12,790 nucleotides of DNA, taken from NCBI GenBank assembly GCA_016199325.1, contig JACQGW010000150.1:1-12790 (forward strand), given 5' to 3'. The stretch is from Chloroflexota bacterium (GTDB lineage: Bacteria > Chloroflexota > Dehalococcoidia > JACQGW01). A program made the translations under genes and the position numbers. Below the pieces are notes generated by a model that had not been told where the DNA came from, searched no databases, and saw nothing but the letters and a program-made list of their open reading frames with translations. This document shows, one piece after another, positions 6,286 to 12,790 of this stretch (position 1 is the stretch's first letter; each line of letters begins with the position of its first letter).

Positions 6286-7413
6286 CTACGAGTCGCTCTC
6301 GTAGACGCGGCGAAGCTCGTCCAGGGTGTTCGCCACCTTGAGGGCCTCGTGGATCGCCTTGAGGACATCCGGATCGTCGATCTTGGAGATGGCCGGCAGC
6401 AGCCGCAGGCCATCCGTGCCGAACTTCAGCTCCAACCCCAACGCGATTCCATCAAGCAGTCCTAGCCGCAGCCCCTGCTGGACCCCTTGCTGGACCCCTT
6501 GCTGGAGTCCTTGTTGGACCCCCTGCTGGAGTCCTTGTTGGACCCCCTGCTGGAGTCCTTGCTGAATCCCCTGCTGGAGTCCTTGCTGAATCCCCTGCTG
6601 GAGTCCTTGCTGAATCCCCTGCTGGAGTCCTTCCTGGATCCCTTCCTCTAACCCCCGCCGGTAGCCGATCCGCTCGACGCTCGTGATGTACGGCATCTTT
6701 CGCTCCTCCTCGTACTCCCGCAAGTCGTTCCAGAAGCTCTGTTCCAGCTCGTCCGGCAGAGCCATGAGCCAGTCGATCACGCGGAACAGCTCGGCGATCT
6801 CGTCGCGGCCGAGGCCCCGATCGTACAGCCCTCGGACCAGGTTGAACTTCCACCGCCGCCGCGCATCCGCATCGCCGCGTGTCTCCAGCGTCTTCAGGTG
6901 CGCCAGCACTACGACGGCGAAGATATTGTCGCTGGCCGCCAGATATTCCCATCGATCCGCGTAGTCGACCAGCTTGACGACCGGGTAGACAAAGCCGATC
7001 TGACAGTCGAACAGGCTGTACGTGAAACGGTCGGGCCGCCAATTGGCGCGTTCGTCGCCGAGCACGGCCAGGCTGGCGACCGGGTGGCGATGCCGGTCGT
7101 ACAACCGGTAGTTGTAGACGTACATCCGCTCGGCGAAGCCCGGCTCCACCTGCCCCTGCACCTCGATGTGGACGATCACCCACGTCTCATCGCCGCCATC
7201 TCGGCGCCAGACCTTCACGAGTTTGTCGGCGAGCCGTCGACCGAGCGCGGCGTCCCGCGCGACCTGCTGCAGCTCCGTGTCCAGGAACTCGTATTTCCGG
7301 TCCCAGTCGATGGCGGCATGGGCGTTCGGGAAGAAGAAGGCCATGAACGGCTCGAAGTAGCGCTCGATGGCTTCTTTCCAGGCGCTGTCGAACTCGGCTT
7401 GGATCTCACTCAT
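6286..7413 (-). CDS. Rpn-family PD-(D/E)XK nuclease/transposase-like protein
   Basis: This 375-residue protein belongs to the recombination-promoting nuclease (Rpn) / putative transposase group. The N-terminal nuclease core shows an Asp at 36 or 38 (AAIDWDRKYEF), a Lys-bearing helix (ADKLVKVWRR), and the characteristic strand WVIVHIEVQGQ with Glu84 and Gln86. RMYVYNYRLYDRH and RFTYSLFDCQIGFVYPVVKLVDY follow. Residues 200-250 (LGRDEIAELFRVIDWLMALP, YEEERKMPYITSVERIGYRRG) are a helical region typical of the group. Residues 257-315 are a QQG[LIV] tetrapeptide repeat, followed by a short C-terminal domain. ATG 7413 is chosen because AGGTG lies four nt upstream and the family begins here; the open frame extending to 8172 runs through repeats. 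A weak -10-like TATAGAAT sits 12 nt further upstream. Family members are linked to recombination; whether this one is mobile or active is not shown. Confidence 0.9.
   Translation of the reverse strand: MSEIQAEFDSAWKEAIERYFEPFMAFFFPNAHAAIDWDRKYEFLDTELQQVARDAALGRRLADKLVKVWRRDGGDETWVIVHIEVQGQVEPGFAERMYVYNYRLYDRHRHPVASLAVLGDERANWRPDRFTYSLFDCQIGFVYPVVKLVDYADRWEYLAASDNIFAVVVLAHLKTLETRGDADARRRWKFNLVRGLYDRGLGRDEIAELFRVIDWLMALPDELEQSFWNDLREYEEERKMPYITSVERIGYRRGLEEGIQEGLQQGIQQGLQQGIQQGLQQGIQQGLQQGVQQGLQQGVQQGLQQGVQQGVQQGLRLGLLDGIALGLELKFGTDGLRLLPAISKIDDPDVLKAIHEALKVANTLDELRRVYESDS
6475..6645 (-). repeat. 12/24-bp tandem repeat coding (QQG[LIV])n in the nuclease gene
   Basis: A 24-bp unit (alternating QQGL and QQGI or QQGV codons) repeats about seven times with small variants, and a looser 12-bp period extends to both edges. 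The unit is a multiple of three, so slippage changes protein length in steps of four residues without frameshift. The GxxxG spacing would place Gly on one helix face, but the fold is not certain. Confidence 0.93.
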
Positions 7414-7502
7414 GCTGCACCTAATTCTATACCAACGGGCGGTAGGAGTGAATGGCTGCTGTGAAAGCACGCCAAGAACGTCGGCCTGTGATGTGGGAGT
7501 CT

Positions 7503-7557
7503 GTAGGTGGCGCTTGAGCGCCCGGCCTCCGGCGCCGGGCGCTAAAGCGCCACCTAC
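7503..7557. repeat. Inverted repeat, 23-bp arms with 9-nt loop
   Basis: Arms at 7503-7525 and 7535-7557 pair with one mismatch; the outer sequence is GTAGGTGGCGCTT. The element lies 90 nt upstream of the Rpn nuclease start codon and downstream of the large secreted protein gene. It could terminate that transcript, or be a mobile miniature palindrome. No T-tract follows it. Confidence 0.9.
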
Positions 7558-7586
7558 GAACCTCTCCGTGCAGCCTCGGCGGACCA

Positions 7587-7740
7587 CTACGCTGTGCGGC
7601 GTTCTTCCCTGCGGGCAGCGAGCTTCTCCATCTCGGCTGTCATGCGCCGGTGGGCGTCGACTCTCGTCTTGCCGGTGACGACCTGGACCGGAAGGAGTAG
7701 ATCCTGAGGCGTCACGAACGAAACCGCGAAGGCGCCGGCG
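7587..7740 (-). other. Possible gene remnant, unrecognised
   Basis: On the minus strand, the frame ending at 7587 reads FVTPQDLLLPVQVV, GKTRVDAHRRMTAEMEKLAARREERRTA near its end. This looks more protein-like (a charged helix) than its surroundings, which are repeat-derived. No start codon or ribosome site is convincing: upstream the frame runs into the GTTCCTG repeat and the hairpin cores. It may be the 3' end of a gene that the repeats have interrupted, or chance. No family is recognised. Confidence 0.2.
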
Positions 7741-7824
7741 GAGTTCCTGGTTTGTGGTTCCTGGTTCGAAGGCTTTCGAGCAACCAGTATCCGCTTGGCT
7801 CGGGATGAGGCCCGCGGCGTCTGG

Positions 7825-7954
7825 CCTGGGAGCGCAGGCGTCCCGCCTGCCTGGCTTGGGTCGACCGCCAAACGGTGGTGAGCATGGAGATCGAACCAAG
7901 TCCCAGGCGGTAGTGCCGCCGAACCGGGGCAGGCGAGGACGCCTGCGCTCCCGG
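7825..7954. repeat. Inverted pair of GCAGGCGTCCCGCCTGC hairpin cores
   Basis: One core lies at 7825-7854. A second lies at 7924-7954 in reverse orientation with a one-nt insertion in the hairpin loop. Each core is itself a 7-bp stem with loop TCC, and the pair can also fold on each other across about 70 nt. The cores match those at 3898-3927 and 3973-4002 inside recD2, where they are translated as GRRDACAPG. Confidence 0.9.
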
Positions 7955-7980
7955 ATACGGCGTTCGCCAGGCTGGTGGCA

Positions 7981-8005
7981 TGACGCATGACGCATGACGC
8001 ATGAC
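7981..8005. repeat. TGACGCA heptamer array abutting a stop codon
   Basis: Three TGACGCA units (7981, 7988, 7995) and a partial TGAC (8002-8005) end exactly at the stop codon (8006-8008) of the large minus-strand gene. In that gene's transcript the array would begin directly after the stop, as GTCATGCGTCATGCG. The array at the recD2 end has the same orientation and position. Confidence 0.92.
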
Positions 8006-11000
8006 CTACCAGCCCGCGCTGGCTGCCGAGCGGCCGGCGTATGGCAGGTACTGGCGGTGGACGGTCCTGCCGAACACGGCGAAGCGGGAGGTGTGGTCGA
8101 TCTGGGCGCGCAGCTCGCGGCGGACCGGATCCACCGTCGTCCGAATGCCATCCGTGCTCCAGGCGGTGCCATTCCAGAAGCGGAGCTCCAGCGTCGCCGC
8201 CATGGCGCCGGCCAGGCGCGCCGGATCGTAGCGGAGCACGAACGTCAGCGGACCGGCAAGCTGCGTGATCGGCTGGCCGGTCGTGCTCTCCCGGAGCGTG
8301 ATGTCGAACTGGTAGTCGCGGAGGAGCACGCCGGGCGCCGTGCCCTCAGCCGGAGGCGGGCCGGACGGCACGGCCACCCGCACCCGGATCAGGTCGCCGG
8401 AGCCGGCCGGCGGCAGCGTCAGGCTCAGGCTCCCGTGCGGCAGTTGGGCCGAGACCTCGGCGTTGGGCGCCGCCGCCGCATCGACCAGGACCAGCCCTGC
8501 CACCGCGCTCGTCGCCGTCGGCGTGGGCGTGGGGGTGGCCGGCGGTGCCGTCGGCGTCGGGGTCGCGGTCGGCGACCCCGACGAGGCCGCGACCGGCGGC
8601 GCGGACGCCGTCGGCGTGCTGGTCGCCGATGGCGTCGCCGTCGCCGCGGGCGTTGGCGTCGCGCTCGGCACCGGCGTGGCCGTCGGCGTTGCACTCGGGG
8701 TCGCCGTCCGCGTTGCCGTCGGCTCGGGTGCGGCGGGTGCGACCGGCGGGTCTGGCACGAAGCTGCCGGTCGCGCTGGCCCGGCCGGCGATGCCCGCGCG
8801 ATCGAGCGGCAGGACGCGCCAGTAATGCGTCGCCAGGTCCCGGTATTGCGCCCCCAGCCTCGGCGCCCAGCTCGCCGCCTCGGTCGTCGCGCTGTCGGCG
8901 AGCGAGCCGAAGGCCGGGTCGGTGCTCACCTCGACCCGGTAGCCGGCGGCGCCGGCGACCGGGCTCCAGGCCAGGTGGAAGCCGCTGCCGCGTCCGTCGA
9001 CGGTGATCGGGCTCGTGTGGGTGACGACGGCGCCGGTCGCAGAGATCGTGTTGACCGTGAGGCCCTCCGGCGGGGGCAGTTGGATGGCGAACGTGCGCGG
9101 CGCGCTCCAGTCGCTCGTCGATCCGCGTGCGTTACGTGCCCTGACCCGCCAGTGGTACGTGCCCTGTGGGTACGGCAAGCGATTCGTCTGGTAGGCGACC
9201 TTGTCGGTGGCGACGATGCCATCGTGGAGCGGATAGTCGTCGAAGGTCTGTGTCAGGCTCGCCGTCGCGATCACCTGGACGTCGTAGGTCACGGCGCCGG
9301 CCACCGGCCGCCAACTGAACATCGGCGTCAGCGTGACGGTCACACCGTCGGCCGGAGCCAGCAGCGGCACGACGTCGAAGCCGGAGACCGCCCGGAAGAT
9401 TCTGGCCTCGCTCCACGTGCGCCGCTGTGACACGCTCGTCTCGCAACTGCGCTCAGCGCCAAACTCCTCCGGACAGACCCGCCAGTAGTAGAAGCCGTCC
9501 GGCTTGTTCCAGCCCGAGAGCGTGATGGACTCGGCGTCTGTCAGCTCCTCCGCGTCGACCGTCCCGAAATCGGGATCGCGGCTGACCTGGATCCGGTAGT
9601 ACGCCGTCGGGTAGTAGTAGGTGGTGCTCGCGCAGCGGGCGTTGCCGGCGCAGCGGGTATCGGTCTTGGTGATCGGCTCCCAGGTGAAGGTCGGCGCGCC
9701 GGACACCTCGGCGTACGGCGGCGGAGAGGCGAGCAACGGGCCGGGCGGCGTCACCTTGTTGAAGCGGTACACGTCGTCGTGGCTGATGTCGATCAGGCTA
9801 ACCAGGCCGCTGTCCATCTCGACCTGGACGGACACGTGGTAGCCGATCCCGGCGTCGCTATCCGGCAGCGGATCGGCCAGCGTGAAGAACGGGTAGAACG
9901 TCGAGAAGGCCGGACCGGCGACCATGGCGAGGTTGTTGAACGTCTCATCCTTCGAGATGTAGACGTTGTACTGTCTGGCGCCGGCAACCGGCTGCCAGGC
10001 GAAGACCGGCGTCGTGCCCGTAAAAACGTCCGTCGTCTCCGCCGGCCGGTCGGGGTAGGGCTGCTGCCAATCGGCGGCCGGGCCACGGGGCGGCGGCTCG
10101 CTCCGCGACGGCGGCGGCCACGGGACCGTGCCGATCGTCGGCGTTGCGATGGTGAAGCTCTGGGCGATGCTGTTGAGCCCCCGGAGGTACGCCTGCTCGT
10201 GGTTCAGGTTCGTGCCGGGCGCCAGGTTGTCGACCGGGATGACGTACCACTCGTGGGTCAGCGTGATGCCCACCGGCGCCCGCATCGACGTGTCCTGGAT
10301 CGTCGGCACGTACTCGGTCCGCCCGACCGAGCGCTCGATGTTGATCTTGTCGCCCCCTATCGTGAAGTTGTGGAACTCGAGGACGTACTGGCCGGCGTGG
10401 GGGATCGAGGTCCAGCTCATCAGCGGAAACCGGGGGTCGGCGTCGGAGCTCAGCGGGCCGAGCGCAATGGGCGCGTCGTTCCATCGCTTCTTGAACGTCG
10501 CCAGCGTGCTCCACGGCCCCGGCAGGCCCTTCGAGTCGTTCGCCCGCACGCGCCAGACGTACTGGTCGTCCGGCAGTGTCTGCTTCAGCGTGTGGCGGTT
10601 GGCGCCGACGACGTGGGCCGAGTAGACGGCGGCGCTGAAGTCGCCGTAGTAGTAGACTTCGAGGTCATACGAGGCCGCACCGTCGGCAGGCTCCCAGACG
10701 AGCGTGACGCTGTAGTACTCGGTGGGGCTGATGACGTTGTTGAAGCTCGGATCGTTGGGCGTCAGCGGCGCAGGCGGCACCCACTGCTTGAACAGACGAC
10801 GCGTCTCGCTGAACGGGAGCCGTCTGCCGGCGGCGTCCAGACTGGCGACGTGCCAGTAGTACATCCGGCCCTCGACGAGCGTCTCGGCGAGCGACCTCGT
10901 TTGGAAGGCCGAATAGCTGGTGTTCGGCGTCGTGTCGCTGTAGACCCGGCTGACGAAGCCGCCGTCGGGCAGCAGGTTCGACGGCACCGTCAGCACGTCG

Positions 11001-12658
11001 GTCACCTCGATCAGGTAGCTCGAAGCGCCGGGGACCGGCGTCCAGGTCGCCGTAATGGGCGTCGACGGCAGCGTGAAGAGGTAGAGGTCCTCCGGCGCCA
11101 GAAGGCGCGGCGCCGTCGCCGCGGGCACGACAAAGCTCTCCGTCGAGCTCGTCCGCCCGGTCCGGCCGCCGCCGTCCAGCGGCGTCACCCGCCAGTACAG
11201 CGTTCGATTGGTGCTCGTGATCGGCACGGCGTCGATGGGAACGGCGTGCAGGTTCTCGGTCGTCCCCGTCCGGAGATTCGCCGAGTCGAAGGTGCTGGCC
11301 GTGTCGAGGTCGACGCGGTAGCCCACGGCGCCCGTGACCGGCTGCCAGGCCAGGACGGGGCTGGCGCCGGCGATCTGGACGCCCTGCGTCGGCGTGATGA
11401 GCGAGGGCGCCGTCGACGTGATCATCGTCGGGGTCGGGCTGGCCCGGATGGCGGGCGTGGGCGTGGGGGTCGGGGTCGCGGCCGCGGCGCTGCCGACCGC
11501 CGCGTAGACGTCGGCTGCACCGCCGACGCCGCCGTCGCTCCAACCGACGACGATGCGGCCGGCGCCGTCGACGGCGATCGCCGGACTCCCCAGACCGCCG
11601 CTCAGGCTCGCCACGGTGCTCCGGGCCGACCAGGCGCCGGACGAAAGGTTGCGGTAGCCGACGCTTCCGCCAAACGTCGAAGGGCGGCTCCAGACGAAGT
11701 GCCGGACGCCGTCGCCGCCGACGAACGACGCCGACGTGGTCAGATTCCCGGTGTCGCCGGAAACGTCGACCGGCGCCGACCAGCCCCCGCCGCTCAGCTC
11801 ACGGGTGTAGATGCGCCAGGCGATGGCGCCGCCCACGTTGTTGTCGCTCCAGGTCAGGACCACCGTCCCGGCCGTCGCGCCGGCGCTGAGCGCAGGGAGC
11901 GCCGAATAGCCGGCGCTGCCGGAGAGGTTCGCCGGCGCCGACCAGGCCGCGCCGCTCCAGGAGCGATAGAAAATCTCCCGGTTGCCGCTGCCGGAGTCGG
12001 CCCAGGCGACGTGAACGGCCCCGGTGCCGTCGGCGGCTGCGGCCGGCGGGTCGCTCTCCGCGGTGCCGCCCGAGAGCGCCTCGACGGACCCCAGGACACC
12101 GCCCCGGTCGACCCGATGGAAGAGATCCGCGGCCGACCCGCTGGCGCCGATCCAGAAGACGTGGACGGCGCCGGCGCCGTCGGCGGCGACGGCCGGCGAC
12201 GCCAGGACGCCGCCGTTCGAGATCTGCCCAGCCGCGCCGAGCACGCCGCTTGTCTGGGGCCAGAGTCGGTAGAAGACGTCCGAGCCCGAGAGCCAGGCAA
12301 CGGCGGCGGCGCCGGTCGAAGGAACGACGGCAACGGCGGGCCGAGCGAGCGAGGCGCCGGAGGCGACGACGACCGCGGCACCCCAGCCGCCGCCGGCCGT
12401 CCACCGGCGACCGAGAATCTGTGGCGTTCCGGCTGTGGTGTCGGCCCAGACGAGCGTGACCTGCCCGGTCGCGTCGATGGCCATTGCCGGGAAGCGGGAA
12501 TCGCCGCTGTTACTCGAGAGGTTGGTCGGCGTCGGGAAGGTCGCGGCCGAGGCGGTCGGGGCGAGCGGATCGAACGGCACCAGCAAGGGTCCCACTGCCA
12601 GCGACAGCAGGACGAGTGCGTGGAGCAGCGGCGCAATGCGGCGTGGCAGCTTGCCCAT
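8006..12658 (-). CDS. Large secreted multidomain protein: BNR-like repeats, eight FN3-like domains
   Basis: This 1550-residue protein is predicted to be secreted. The signal peptide (MGKLPRRIAPLLHALVLL…) has a probable cleavage after ASA at 36-38. Residues about 43-390 hold BNR/propeller-like repeats with a recurring core (DGTGAVHVAWADSGSGNREI, FYRSWSGAAWSAPANL). A TPTPTPTP linker lies near 393-400. Eight fibronectin-III-like domains follow at about 419-505, 518-624, 631-722, 728-838, 883-966, 971-1091, 1098-1191 and 1196-1301; most carry WxPVxGAxxYxVEV and a YYWRV-type strand. Next come a Thr/Ala/Pro linker (about 1304-1386) and a C-terminal beta domain ending HTSRFAVFGR and YLPYAGR. No catalytic motif or sortase site is visible, so adhesion, glycan binding or a cell-surface scaffold is inferred. 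ATG 12691 is excluded because it lies within the -10 box; ATG 12658 follows GAGGGAAGGG. Confidence 0.87.
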   Translation of the reverse strand: MGKLPRRIAPLLHALVLLSLAVGPLLVPFDPLAPTASAATFPTPTNLSSNSGDSRFPAMAIDATGQVTLVWADTTAGTPQILGRRWTAGGGWGAAVVVASGASLARPAVAVVPSTGAAAVAWLSGSDVFYRLWPQTSGVLGAAGQISNGGVLASPAVAADGAGAVHVFWIGASGSAADLFHRVDRGGVLGSVEALSGGTAESDPPAAAADGTGAVHVAWADSGSGNREIFYRSWSGAAWSAPANLSGSAGYSALPALSAGATAGTVVLTWSDNNVGGAIAWRIYTRELSGGGWSAPVDVSGDTGNLTTSASFVGGDGVRHFVWSRPSTFGGSVGYRNLSSGAWSARSTVASLSGGLGSPAIAVDGAGRIVVGWSDGGVGGAADVYAAVGSAAAATPTPTPTPAIRASPTPTMITSTAPSLITPTQGVQIAGASPVLAWQPVTGAVGYRVDLDTASTFDSANLRTGTTENLHAVPIDAVPITSTNRTLYWRVTPLDGGGRTGRTSSTESFVVPAATAPRLLAPEDLYLFTLPSTPITATWTPVPGASSYLIEVTDVLTVPSNLLPDGGFVSRVYSDTTPNTSYSAFQTRSLAETLVEGRMYYWHVASLDAAGRRLPFSETRRLFKQWVPPAPLTPNDPSFNNVISPTEYYSVTLVWEPADGAASYDLEVYYYGDFSAAVYSAHVVGANRHTLKQTLPDDQYVWRVRANDSKGLPGPWSTLATFKKRWNDAPIALGPLSSDADPRFPLMSWTSIPHAGQYVLEFHNFTIGGDKINIERSVGRTEYVPTIQDTSMRAPVGITLTHEWYVIPVDNLAPGTNLNHEQAYLRGLNSIAQSFTIATPTIGTVPWPPPSRSEPPPRGPAADWQQPYPDRPAETTDVFTGTTPVFAWQPVAGARQYNVYISKDETFNNLAMVAGPAFSTFYPFFTLADPLPDSDAGIGYHVSVQVEMDSGLVSLIDISHDDVYRFNKVTPPGPLLASPPPYAEVSGAPTFTWEPITKTDTRCAGNARCASTTYYYPTAYYRIQVSRDPDFGTVDAEELTDAESITLSGWNKPDGFYYWRVCPEEFGAERSCETSVSQRRTWSEARIFRAVSGFDVVPLLAPADGVTVTLTPMFSWRPVAGAVTYDVQVIATASLTQTFDDYPLHDGIVATDKVAYQTNRLPYPQGTYHWRVRARNARGSTSDWSAPRTFAIQLPPPEGLTVNTISATGAVVTHTSPITVDGRGSGFHLAWSPVAGAAGYRVEVSTDPAFGSLADSATTEAASWAPRLGAQYRDLATHYWRVLPLDRAGIAGRASATGSFVPDPPVAPAAPEPTATRTATPSATPTATPVPSATPTPAATATPSATSTPTASAPPVAASSGSPTATPTPTAPPATPTPTPTATSAVAGLVLVDAAAAPNAEVSAQLPHGSLSLTLPPAGSGDLIRVRVAVPSGPPPAEGTAPGVLLRDYQFDITLRESTTGQPITQLAGPLTFVLRYDPARLAGAMAATLELRFWNGTAWSTDGIRTTVDPVRRELRAQIDHTSRFAVFGRTVHRQYLPYAGRSAASAGW
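8500..8745 (-). repeat. Thr/Ala/Pro-rich linker coding low-complexity DNA
   Basis: This stretch encodes about 80 residues dominated by Thr, Pro, Ala and Ser (for example TATRTATPSATPTATP and PTPTPTATS). It is a flexible, probably O-glycosylatable spacer between the eighth fibronectin-like domain and the C-terminal domain. The repetitive G/C-rich DNA is a likely slippage site. Confidence 0.85.
11453..11475 (+). other. Potential G-quadruplex in a Thr-Pro linker
   Basis: Four G-runs (GGG, GGG, GGGGG, GGGG) are separated by loops CGT, CGT and TC, which fits the canonical G3+N1-7 rule. The run lies on the template strand of the large secreted protein gene, where CCC-ACG codons encode Pro-Thr repeats. 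It may simply follow from codon choice. Confidence 0.5.
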
Positions 12659-12668
12659 CCCTTCCCTC
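12659..12668 (-). promoter_or_regulatory. Ribosome binding site of the large secreted protein
   Basis: On the minus strand GAGGGAAGGG directly precedes ATG 12658. Together with the promoter position it decides the start at 12658 rather than the upstream in-frame ATG at 12691. Confidence 0.65.
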
Positions 12669-12689
12669 GGCGTCGCCTGACCGCCCGGC

Positions 12690-12717
12690 ATTATAGCACC
12701 GCCAGACCACCTGTCAA
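12690..12717 (-). promoter_or_regulatory. Consensus sigma-70 promoter of the large secreted protein
   Basis: On the minus strand TTGACA (12717-12712) and TATAAT (12695-12690) are separated by 16 bp; both hexamers match the bacterial consensus perfectly. Transcription should begin near 12683, giving a leader of about 25 nt before ATG 12658. A perfect promoter in DNA this GC-rich suggests strong, housekeeping-type expression of this surface protein. No operator is evident. Confidence 0.88.
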
Positions 12718-12790
12718 GAGACCTTCAGCCAGGGTAGTGTACGGAAGATTGTGTCAATCTCGATAGCAGGGGGTCAAGCAGCAGCAAGAT

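Larger units (their letters stand above)
7414..8005. other. Repeat-rich intergenic region between two minus-strand genes
   Basis: This 592-nt stretch has no convincing gene. Going rightwards it holds an ACGCCAAGAACG fragment (7469-7480), a 23-bp palindrome (7503-7557), and a short minus-strand frame of unknown standing (7587-7740). Next come a period-7 motif GTTCCTG/GTTTGTG/GTTCCTG (7743-7763), an imperfect hairpin (7761-7787), two inverted copies of the GCAGGCG hairpin core (7825-7854 and 7924-7954), and a TGACGCA array (7981-8005). Most known repeat families of the window meet here. Confidence 0.75.

Noticed and set aside
6475..6645. CRISPR-like or intergenic satellite
   Set aside because: The repeat is in frame within a coding sequence and translates to QQG[LIV] units continuous with the nuclease.
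7414..8172. N-terminal extension of the Rpn nuclease to 8172
   Set aside because: The added 253 residues translate palindromes, hairpin cores and heptamers and overlap the neighbouring gene's end. ATG 7413 has its own ribosome site and is where family similarity begins.
7994..9430. A 478-codon open frame on the + strand
   Set aside because: It is antisense to the C-terminal part of the secreted protein; its long RRRGRGRR run is just the complement of the Thr/Pro linker.
9779..12766. A 995-codon open frame on the + strand
   Set aside because: It lies fully antisense to the secreted protein gene, is dominated by Arg/Gly/Asp with no domain, and also crosses that gene's promoter. It is a GC-driven shadow.

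Overview
The window is GC-rich and protein-coding on both strands. It most resembles a Chloroflexota (Anaerolineae/Thermomicrobia-like) chromosome segment. That placement is inferred from four features: secreted proteins with long Thr-Pro linkers, a surface protein with many fibronectin-like domains that ends in a 'YLP' motif, an Rpn-type nuclease with a Gln-Gln-Gly repeat tail, and a high load of short dispersed repeats. No rRNA, tRNA, CRISPR array or insertion sequence is visible.

Layout. (1) Positions 1-2187, + strand: a redox-looking cluster made of the 3' end of a possible c-type cytochrome (cut by the window edge and possibly degraded), a beta-propeller lipoprotein, and a small single-haem c-type cytochrome only 12 nt downstream. 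The latter two probably form an exported electron-transfer pair. (2) Positions 2188-2456: a convergent intergenic stretch with a 12-bp hairpin and two opposed arrays of a 7-bp repeat. (3) Positions 2457-4946, - strand: a RecD2/YrrC-type helicase whose middle carries about 100 extra low-complexity residues built from the same families of dispersed repeats found between genes. (4) Positions 5170-5961, + strand: an alpha/beta hydrolase, divergent from recD2. (5) Positions 5962-6285: convergent intergenic DNA with a near-perfect 30-bp inverted repeat. (6) Positions 6286-7413, - strand: an Rpn/PD-(D/E)XK nuclease. (7) Positions 7414-8005: a repeat-filled intergenic stretch. (8) Positions 8006-12658, - strand: a 1550-residue secreted protein (signal peptide, BNR-like repeats, eight fibronectin-III-like domains, Thr/Pro linker, C-terminal beta domain), driven by a textbook TTGACA-16-TATAAT promoter at 12690-12717.

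The genes do not form one pathway. The unifying feature is the repeat ecology. A TGACGYA heptamer array starts within 0-3 nt of the stop codons of both recD2 and the large secreted protein, and also lies inside recD2. A hairpin-forming core (GCAGGCGTCCCGCCTGC) occurs twice inside recD2 and twice, in inverted orientation, at 7825-7954. Two further long palindromes bracket the Rpn nuclease gene. This combination (repeats colonising 3' ends, one insertion domesticated into a helicase, and a recombination-promoting nuclease among the repeats) is the most interesting content of the window.
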